Shown: piece after piece, positions 58,274 through 64,000 of the stretch
How positions within the stretch are numbered: the stretch's first letter is position 1
How the letters are laid out: every line of letters starts with the position of its first letter
NCBI RefSeq assembly: GCF_001644575.1
Contig: NZ_CP015596.1
Span: forward strand, 186,001-250,000
Length of the DNA stretch: 64,000 nucleotides
Origin: Mycobacterium adipatum
Lineage (GTDB): Bacteria; Actinomycetota; Actinomycetes; Mycobacteriales; Mycobacteriaceae
Direction of reading: 5' to 3'
The notes under the pieces: model-generated
Database searches by the model: none
The model's input: the letters and a program-made list of their open reading frames with translations, nothing else
What the model was told of the DNA's origin: nothing
Position numbers and translations under genes: made by a program

Positions 58274-59446
58274 TTAGACGACGCCGCTGACGAATCGTCC
58301 AGCGTGCACCGATTCCAGCACGGTGCGCATCGCGGCGGCGCTCAGTGTCCAGGAGAACTCGGCACTGCGGGCCCGTGCCTTGGCGCCGAGTTCGTCGCGC
58401 AGCACCGGGTCGGTGAGCAGTCGGCGCAGGCTGTCGACCAATTCCTCGGGACCGTCCACCAGCAACCCCGTGACGCCGTCGACGATGGAGTCGGTCAACC
58501 CACCGGAGCTGCGGTAGCCGATGGTCGGCACGCCGTGCTGAGCGGCCTCGATGACGGCCAGCCCCCATCCTTCCTTGCGGGACGGCATCAGATGCACCCA
58601 ACTGCGCTGCACCACAAGATGTTTGGCCTCATCCTCGATATGGCCGTGGAAGGTGACGGCATCGGCGATACCCAGGGCCGCGGCATGGGCGACGAGCCGC
58701 TGCTCCCACCAGCCGCCGCCGACGATGTCCAGGTGCAGATCCGGGATCCACGGGCGCAGCGCGGCGACAGCGTCCAGCGCGTCTTCGATCTGCTTGTGCG
58801 GCACCAACCGGGAGAGCACCGCCACCCGCGGGGTGGCCGAACGTTCCGCGGTCAGCGAGGCCTGCGGCGCCTCGTCGAGCCCGTTGCGCACCACGGCGAT
58901 CTGGGCGGGTGTGACGCCCAGATCGGTGAGCTCGCGCGCCGAGGGCAGCGACACCGTCACGTACTGGTTGCGGCGATGCAGCGCCGGCGACAGCCGCGAT
59001 TCGACGAACCAGCCGAAGCGGCCGGTGCGTCGGCCCGCGACGGGCCACTGCTCACGGTGACAGTGGTGTACCAGCAGCACCGAGCGCCGGCCATAGGCGA
59101 GCCGGGCCAGGAACGGAATACCGTTCTGGGTGTCGATGACGACGTCGGGCCGCGCGCCGCGCAGTGGTCCCAGCCCCACCCGGGCGGCCACCATGGCCAG
59201 GCCCGCCCACACATAGACCGAGTACGGACCGCCGCCCCGGCTGACGGTCACCCCGTCGAGGGTGTCGCGCCGCGCGGCACCGGGGTAGCGCGCGGTGCGC
59301 ATGGTGACCGCCACACCGGCAGCCGCCAGCTGGGCGCCGATGCGCTGCAGGTAGGCCTCACTGCCGCCCCCCTGCGGGTGGCCCGTGTCGCGCCAGCCCA
59401 GCAGCAGCACGCGCTGCACCTGGGGGTCACGGGAGGCTCTGGGCAT
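58274..59446 (-). CDS. Glycosyltransferase family 4 (Rv0225-like)
   Basis: 390 residues of the GT-B fold. N-terminal acceptor domain starts LLLGWRDTGHPQGGGSEAYL. The C-terminal nucleotide-sugar domain has VAVLSRLVPHKQIEDAL and the GT4 E-x7-E signature in SRKEGWGLAVIEAAQHG. It should transfer a sugar from a nucleotide donor on the cytoplasmic side. Position in the Rv0225-Rv0224c cluster suggests envelope polysaccharide or glycolipid work. It is divergent from the methyltransferase gene and convergent with the membrane protein now separated from it by the IS. Confidence 0.88.
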   Translation of the reverse strand: MPRASRDPQVQRVLLLGWRDTGHPQGGGSEAYLQRIGAQLAAAGVAVTMRTARYPGAARRDTLDGVTVSRGGGPYSVYVWAGLAMVAARVGLGPLRGARPDVVIDTQNGIPFLARLAYGRRSVLLVHHCHREQWPVAGRRTGRFGWFVESRLSPALHRRNQYVTVSLPSARELTDLGVTPAQIAVVRNGLDEAPQASLTAERSATPRVAVLSRLVPHKQIEDALDAVAALRPWIPDLHLDIVGGGWWEQRLVAHAAALGIADAVTFHGHIEDEAKHLVVQRSWVHLMPSRKEGWGLAVIEAAQHGVPTIGYRSSGGLTDSIVDGVTGLLVDGPEELVDSLRRLLTDPVLRDELGAKARARSAEFSWTLSAAAMRTVLESVHAGRFVSGVV

Positions 59447-59482
59447 AACGTCGCCCAGCCTAACCGGCCCGCCGGCAACCCC

Positions 59483-59488
59483 TAGGCT
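59483..59488 (+). promoter_or_regulatory. Leaderless -10 for the methyltransferase gene
   Basis: TAGGCT (TANNNT) ends 6 nt before the GTG at 59495. Confidence 0.5.
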
Positions 59489-59494
59489 GACCGG

Positions 59495-60259
59495 GTGCGG
59501 CCCACCCGTGACTTCGCCCGCCGGGCCAGCCTGCGTCGTTCCATCGGCCTGCTGAGTTCCTTCCGATTCGAGCAGTCCGACCCGGTCCGGTTCTACGGCG
59601 CCCTGGCCACCGACACCGTCGAGATGGTCGACGACCTGTGGACCGCAGCGACCGGGTCACCCGTCGCGGGCCGCACCGTGCTCGATGTCGGCGGCGGACC
59701 CGGCTATTTCGCCGCAGCGTTCGGCGCGGCCGGGATGACCTATATCGGTGTCGAACCCGATCCCCGCGAAATGCACGCGGGCCCAGCAGCCACGCCGGGC
59801 GGTTCCGGCACCTTCGTCCGGGCGTCGGGCACCGCGCTGCCGTTCGCCGACGACAGCGTCGACATCTGCCTGTCCTCCAATGTCGCCGAGCACGTGCGCC
59901 ATCCCTGGCAGCTGGGCAACGAGATGCTGCGCGTCACCCGGCCCGGCGGGCTGGCGGTGCTGTCCTACACCGTGTGGCTGGGGCCGTTCGGCGGGCACGA
60001 GATGGGGTTGACGCACTACCTGGGCGGGGCCCGGGCCGCCGCGCGGTACACCCGCAAGCACGGGCACCGACCCAAGAACGACTACGGCTCGTCGTTGTTC
60101 GCCGTCTCTGCTGTCGACGGGTTGCGGTGGGCACGCTCGACCGGCGCGCTGGTCGATGCATTCCCCCGCTACCACCCGCGATGGGCCTGGTGGTTGACGG
60201 CGGTACCGGGCCTGCGGGAGTTGGCCGTGAGCAATCTGGTGCTGGTGTTGCGGCCCTGA
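59495..60259 (+). CDS. SAM-dependent methyltransferase (Rv0224c-like)
   Basis: 254 residues, as recalled for Rv0224c, from a leaderless GTG. It is a class I methyltransferase: VLDVGGGPGYFAAAFGAAG is motif I, IGVEPDPREM the acidic loop, and VDICLSSNVAEHVRHPWQLGNEMLRVTRPGG the Methyltransf_11 region. The substrate is unknown; the divergent glycosyltransferase suggests a glycan or glycolipid. ALDH follows after 47 nt but has its own promoter. Confidence 0.88.
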   Translation: MRPTRDFARRASLRRSIGLLSSFRFEQSDPVRFYGALATDTVEMVDDLWTAATGSPVAGRTVLDVGGGPGYFAAAFGAAGMTYIGVEPDPREMHAGPAATPGGSGTFVRASGTALPFADDSVDICLSSNVAEHVRHPWQLGNEMLRVTRPGGLAVLSYTVWLGPFGGHEMGLTHYLGGARAAARYTRKHGHRPKNDYGSSLFAVSAVDGLRWARSTGALVDAFPRYHPRWAWWLTAVPGLRELAVSNLVLVLRP

Positions 60260-60293
60260 ACTGCAACAGGTTCTCGTTTCGCCGGATTCTGGG

Positions 60294-60299
60294 TAATGT
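60294..60299 (+). promoter_or_regulatory. Leaderless -10 for the aldehyde dehydrogenase gene
   Basis: TAATGT (TANNNT) ends 7 nt before the ATG at 60307. Confidence 0.6.
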
Positions 60300-60306
60300 G
60301 ACGTCC

Positions 60307-61776
60307 ATGACACAGACAGCGTTCAAGACGACGTGGGACAAGCTGTTCATCGGTGGACAGTGGGTCGAACCGTCGACCTCGGAGGTCATCGAGGTCTTCT
60401 CCCCCGCCACCGAGCAGAAGGTCGGCCAGGTTCCGTTGGCCGCGAAGGCGGATGTGGACGCCGCGTGCGCCGCAGCCCGCAAGGCGTTCGACGAGGGACC
60501 GTGGCCGCGGATGTCCCCGAAGGAACGCGAGGCGGTGCTCGCCAAGGCCGTCGAACTCATCGAGGCCCGCGCCGAGGAGTTCAAGCACCTGCTCAAGCTG
60601 GAGACCGGCCAGCCGCAGACCATCGTCGACATGATGCAGTTCGGCGCCGCCATGTCGACCCTGCAGTTCTACGCCTCGGCAGCGGACAAGTTCGCCTGGC
60701 AAGACATCCGCGACGGGCTCTACGGCCAGACCCTGGTGCTCAAGGAACCCATCGGTGTCGTCGGCGCCGTCGTCGCCTGGAATGTGCCGTTCTTCCTGGC
60801 CGCCAACAAGCTGGGCCCCGCCCTGCTGGCCGGCTGCACCATCGTGCTCAAGCCCGCCGCCGAGACGCCGCTGACCACCAATCTGATGGCCGACGTGTTC
60901 GCCGAGGCCGGTCTGCCCGAGGGTGTGCTCTCCGTGGTGCCCGGTGGTGTCGAGACGGGTCGCGCGTTGACCGACAACCCGGCGCTGGACAAGTTCACCT
61001 TCACCGGGTCGAGCGCGGTCGGCAAGGAGATCGGCAAGATCGCCGCCGAGAAGCTCAAGCCGTGCACGCTGGAACTCGGCGGCAAGTCCGCGGCGATCAT
61101 CCTGGAGGACGCCGACCTGGATTCGACGCTGCCGATGCTGATCTTCTCCGGCCTGATGAACTCCGGGCAGGCCTGTGTGGGCCAAACCCGCATCCTGGCC
61201 CCGCGGTCGCGTTACGACGAGGTCGTCGAGAAGGTCGCCGCCGCGGCCGCCGGGATGGCGGCCGGCACCCCCGATGACCCGGCCGCCATGATCGGCCCGC
61301 TGATCTCGGAAAAGCAGCGCGAACGCGTCGAGGGCTACATCAAGAAGGGTGTCGACGAGGGTGCGCGCATCGTCACCGGCGGCGGACGGCCCGAGGGTCT
61401 GGACACCGGCTGGTTCGTGCAGCCGACGGTGTTCGCCGACGTCGACAACTCGATGACCATCGCCCAGGAGGAGATCTTCGGACCCGTCCTGGTCGTCATC
61501 CCCTTCGATGACGAGGCGGACGCGGTGCGCATCGCCAACGACTCGGTGTACGGGCTGGCCGGTTCGGTGTACACCACCGACTACGCCAAGGCCGTCGAGA
61601 TCGCCAAGCAGATCCGCACCGGCACCTACGGGATCAACATGTACGCCTTCGACGCGAGCGCCCCGTTCGGTGGGTACAAGAACTCCGGCATCGGCCGCGA
61701 GTGTGGCCCGGAGGGCATCTCGGGCTACTGCGAGTCCAAGAGCGTGCTGCTGCCGTTCGGCTACACCCCGGAGTAG
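60307..61776 (+). CDS. Aldehyde dehydrogenase (Rv0223c-like)
   Basis: 489 residues of the NAD(P)-dependent aldehyde dehydrogenase superfamily, which oxidises aldehydes to acids. Seen are the oxyanion Asn in VAWNVPFFL, FTGSSAVGKEI (cofactor loop), the general base Glu in LELGGKSA, the nucleophile Cys in NSGQACVGQTRIL and EEIFGPVLVV near the C terminus. All catalytic residues are present. The substrate is not evident. A strong hairpin lies 26 nt after the stop. Confidence 0.92.
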   Translation: MTQTAFKTTWDKLFIGGQWVEPSTSEVIEVFSPATEQKVGQVPLAAKADVDAACAAARKAFDEGPWPRMSPKEREAVLAKAVELIEARAEEFKHLLKLETGQPQTIVDMMQFGAAMSTLQFYASAADKFAWQDIRDGLYGQTLVLKEPIGVVGAVVAWNVPFFLAANKLGPALLAGCTIVLKPAAETPLTTNLMADVFAEAGLPEGVLSVVPGGVETGRALTDNPALDKFTFTGSSAVGKEIGKIAAEKLKPCTLELGGKSAAIILEDADLDSTLPMLIFSGLMNSGQACVGQTRILAPRSRYDEVVEKVAAAAAGMAAGTPDDPAAMIGPLISEKQRERVEGYIKKGVDEGARIVTGGGRPEGLDTGWFVQPTVFADVDNSMTIAQEEIFGPVLVVIPFDDEADAVRIANDSVYGLAGSVYTTDYAKAVEIAKQIRTGTYGINMYAFDASAPFGGYKNSGIGRECGPEGISGYCESKSVLLPFGYTPE

Positions 61777-61802
61777 CTCACTCGTTCTGCCGCGAGCAGA
61801 CG

Positions 61803-61840
61803 CATATGGCCGCTGAAACCCCGGTTTCGGCGGCCATATG
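61803..61840. terminator. Hairpin after the aldehyde dehydrogenase gene
   Basis: CATATGGCCGCTGAAAC (61803-61819) pairs with GTTTCGGCGGCCATATG (61824-61840) over 17 bp with one G-U and a 4-nt loop. No T-tract follows. The rest of the region to 61968 holds the next promoter, which I cannot place. Confidence 0.7.
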
Positions 61841-61968
61841 TCGGGGCACCTCCCGCCTGCGGGGACTGCTCGGCGAGGTGGTGGGCGGGGGCGTTGCAGA
61901 TCACAGTTTCATCGGAGTCGAGGCCGGGTAGACACCGCCGTCAGACTTCGCAATAGAAAGCACCAGCC

Positions 61969-62772
61969 ATGAAACGTGATGTAAGAGCCGAACTCGACGT
62001 GGACATCACCGCGCCGACCACGCTCGAATTCCAGATCGCCGTCGCCCCGCACCCCAGCGCCGAGGTCACCGAATCGCTGTCATTCCTGTTGGACGGCAAG
62101 GAGATCCAGGCCCGCGAACTGTCCAGCGCACACGGCACCCGGATCCACGTTTTCGACGCGCCGGTGGGCAACCTCAAAGTGGATTACACCGCCACGGTGA
62201 TCGGTCAGGCCGACCCCGCGCCGGTGGCCGATGTCGACCTGTCCACCTACCTGCGGCCCAGCAGGTACGCCGAGGCGGACAAATTCTTCGGTTTCGCCGC
62301 AACCGAATTCGGCCAGTACGCCGACTCGGCGACGCTGTTGGAGAAGGTGTCCTCGTGGGTGGGCACCCGGCTCAGCTACGTGCCGGGCTCCAGCGACCCG
62401 ATCGACGGAGCCGCGGACACCCTGCTGGCCGGCGCGGGCGTGTGCCGCGACTACGCCCATCTGGTGGTGGCGTTGCTCCGCGCGGTGAACGTGCCGGCGC
62501 GCCTGGTCGCGGTGTACGCGCCCGGGTGCTCACCGATGGACTTCCATGCCGTCGCCGAGGCCTTCGTCGAGGGGCAGTGGCGGGTGGTCGACGCGACCTG
62601 CCTGGCTCCTCGGCAGACCATGGTGCGGATCGCGACGGGCCGCGATGCCGCCGATACCGCATTCCTGGACAATCACAAGGGCGCCATCACGTTGAACAAC
62701 GCGACGGTGACCGCCGTCGTCGACGGCGATCTGCCCCAGGATTCGGTGGATCAGCTGGTGTCGATCCGCTGA
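61969..62772 (+). CDS. Transglutaminase-like cysteine protease family protein
   Basis: 267 residues. An N-terminal beta-rich domain (about 1-100) precedes a transglutaminase core with a complete Cys-His-Asp triad: Cys159 in GVCRDYAHL, His193 in DFHAVAEAF and Asp208 in VVDATCLAP. Bacterial members are usually peptidases or amidases, not protein cross-linkers. There is no signal peptide, so it is probably cytoplasmic. It is convergent with the FadE5-like gene, with a 24-bp perfect stem between them. Confidence 0.85.
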   Translation: MKRDVRAELDVDITAPTTLEFQIAVAPHPSAEVTESLSFLLDGKEIQARELSSAHGTRIHVFDAPVGNLKVDYTATVIGQADPAPVADVDLSTYLRPSRYAEADKFFGFAATEFGQYADSATLLEKVSSWVGTRLSYVPGSSDPIDGAADTLLAGAGVCRDYAHLVVALLRAVNVPARLVAVYAPGCSPMDFHAVAEAFVEGQWRVVDATCLAPRQTMVRIATGRDAADTAFLDNHKGAITLNNATVTAVVDGDLPQDSVDQLVSIR

Positions 62773-62779
62773 TCCACGT

Positions 62780-62844
62780 GCGGCGAAACACGCGTACCCG
62801 TCGTCTTCGCGCAAATTTTGCGACGGGTACGCGTGTTTCGCCGC
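62780..62844. terminator. Perfect 24-bp stem between convergent genes
   Basis: Arms 62780-62803 and 62821-62844 are exact reverse complements (each arm contains GAAACACGCGTACCC or its complement) around a 17-nt loop. It lies 8 nt after one stop codon and 5 nt from the other, so it serves both transcripts. Confidence 0.8.
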
Positions 62845-62848
62845 AAGA

Positions 62849-64000
62849 TCAGAAGGCTTCCTCCGGCAGGTCCATCGCACCGAGCTGTATCGACTCGATG
62901 ACGGCACGGTCGGCGGACAGCCGCGGCAGGATGTGCCGGGCGAAGAACTCCGCCGCGCCGACCTTGCCCTGATAGAAGGCGCAGTCGCGATCCGGCGCGC
63001 CGTCGTCGAGCGCATCGAGCGCGATCTCGGCGTGCTCCAGCAGCAACCAACCGATCAGTAGATCGCCGATCGCCATGAGGAACGGCACCGAGGCCAGTCC
63101 CACCCGGTACAACTCGCGGGGCTCCTGCTGGGAGGCCAGCAGATATCCAGTGAGCGCACCGACCATACCCGACGCATCTGCCACGGCGGACGCCAAAGCC
63201 GCTCTGCCGTCGGCGATCTCGGGACGCGGCGAATCCTTGTCCAGAAATGCCTGGATCCGGCCGAGCAGATGGGACAGCGCCGCGCCCTGATCGCGGGCGA
63301 TCTTGCGGAAGAAGAAGTCCTGCGCCTGGATGGCGGTGGTGCCCTCGTACAACGAGTCGATCTTGGCGTCACGGATGTACTGCTCGATCGGGTAGTCCTG
63401 CAGGTAGCCGGATCCTCCGAAGGTCTGCAGCGAATCCGTCAGGTAGCGGTAGGCGGTCTCGGACCCGAACCCCTTCACGATGGGCAGCAACAGATCGTTG
63501 ACGCGTTCGGCGGTCTGCGGATCCGCGCCGGACACGATGGCGGCCACGGTGGGATCCTGGTGCGCCGCGGTGTACAGGTACAGCGCGCGCAATCCTTCGG
63601 CGTAGGCCTTCTGCGTCAGCAAGGACCGTCGCACGTCCGGGTGATGCAGGATCGTCACCCGTGGCGCGGTCTTCTCTGCCATCTGGGTCAGGTCGGCACC
63701 CTGCACGCGCGTCTTGGCGTACTCCAGAGCATTCAGGTAGCCCGTGGAAAGTGTGGCAATCGCCTTGGTACCCACCATCATTCGGGCATACTCGATGACC
63801 TTGAACATCTGGGCGATGCCGTTGTGCTCGTCGCCCACCAGCCAGCCCACGGCAGGCTTGCCGTGCTGACCGAACGTGAGCTCACAGGTGGCGGACGCCT
63901 TGAGCCCCATCTTGTGCTCCAGGTTCGTCACGTAGACACCGTTGCGCTCACCGATCTCACCGGTCTGCGGATCGAACAGGAACTTCGGCACGAAGAACAG
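62849..64000 (-). CDS. FadE5-like acyl-CoA dehydrogenase, 5' end beyond the window
   Basis: About 380 C-terminal residues are visible; the reading frame stays open to the window edge, so the start lies outside. It is strongly alike to the fadE5 product in this window: [20 protein letters not shown] against [20 protein letters not shown], then [61 protein letters not shown] and the closing EEAF against EAAF. It is thus a paralogue of the 611-residue FadE5 type, FAD-dependent, probably with a different chain-length preference. Confidence 0.9.
   Translation of the reverse strand: MFFVPKFLFDPQTGEIGERNGVYVTNLEHKMGLKASATCELTFGQHGKPAVGWLVGDEHNGIAQMFKVIEYARMMVGTKAIATLSTGYLNALEYAKTRVQGADLTQMAEKTAPRVTILHHPDVRRSLLTQKAYAEGLRALYLYTAAHQDPTVAAIVSGADPQTAERVNDLLLPIVKGFGSETAYRYLTDSLQTFGGSGYLQDYPIEQYIRDAKIDSLYEGTTAIQAQDFFFRKIARDQGAALSHLLGRIQAFLDKDSPRPEIADGRAALASAVADASGMVGALTGYLLASQQEPRELYRVGLASVPFLMAIGDLLIGWLLLEHAEIALDALDDGAPDRDCAFYQGKVGAAEFFARHILPRLSADRAVIESIQLGAMDLPEEAF

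Overview
The window is GC-rich actinobacterial DNA and reads as a rapid-growing Mycobacterium (Mycolicibacterium type). The evidence is conserved gene order with the M. tuberculosis Rv0250c-Rv0223c segment (run in reverse), an AftD arabinosyltransferase, MmpL/PapA/FadD/Pks lipid genes, F420/LLM enzymes, and many leaderless promoters (TANNNT followed 6-7 nt later by the start codon). Assignments rest on reading the translated sequences and on remembered family features; no search was run.

Layout. 0.1-6.2 kb: a secreted 2035-residue protein with three YVTN beta-propellers, cadherin-like repeats and a C-terminal serine hydrolase. 6.2-7.0 kb: a PEP mutase/isocitrate lyase family enzyme. 7.1-11.0 kb: the Sdh1-type succinate dehydrogenase operon behind a CRP-like site. 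11.1-11.8 kb: a tiny ORF and a flavin reductase (Rv0245-like). 12.0-31.3 kb: a trehalose polyphleate (TPP) type locus: fadD23-like FAAL, Sap/Gap-like membrane protein, PE-PPE acyltransferase, mmpL10, papA3 and a bimodular 3673-residue Pks. It sits where M. tuberculosis has Rv0245 close to fadE5. 31.4-34.6 kb: a DapB-like oxidoreductase and fadE5. 34.7-36.2 kb: two overlapping ClpP-like genes, the second lacking the catalytic serine, convergent with a ClgR/PopR-type regulator ending in Leu-Leu-Ala-Ala. 36.4-38.5 kb: an LLM oxidoreductase and a TDT transporter. 38.7-43.9 kb: fadA2, fabG4, htdX, a methyltransferase and a TetR regulator. 44-56.9 kb: an envelope-building block (lpqI, a DUF2613 peptide, aftD, oxidoreductase, metal-dependent hydrolase, php, a TmaT-like acyltransferase, a DUF3068 protein and a multispanning protein). 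56.95-58.25 kb: an IS30-family element. 58.3-62.8 kb: glycosyltransferase, methyltransferase, aldehyde dehydrogenase and transglutaminase-like protein. The right edge cuts a second FadE5-like gene.

How it fits together. In the TPP locus the FAAL would load a fatty acid onto the Pks. Both AT domains carry the malonyl-type HAFH motif, so the chain should be unbranched. PapA3 would put acyl chains on trehalose, MmpL10 would export the diacyltrehalose, and the PE-PPE enzyme would finish acylation outside. The adjacent fadE5 and fadA2-fabG4-htdX genes form a fatty-acyl set, and a shared TTACTNNNNRGTAA palindrome ties their promoters together.

Most notable: the half-dead ClpP pair with a degron-tagged regulator and an upstream dyad; the shared fatty-acid operator; the missing dehydratase in Pks module 1; the CRP site at about -41 of the sdh1 promoter; and an IS30 element lying exactly between the two 21-bp arms of a repeated terminator-like hairpin.
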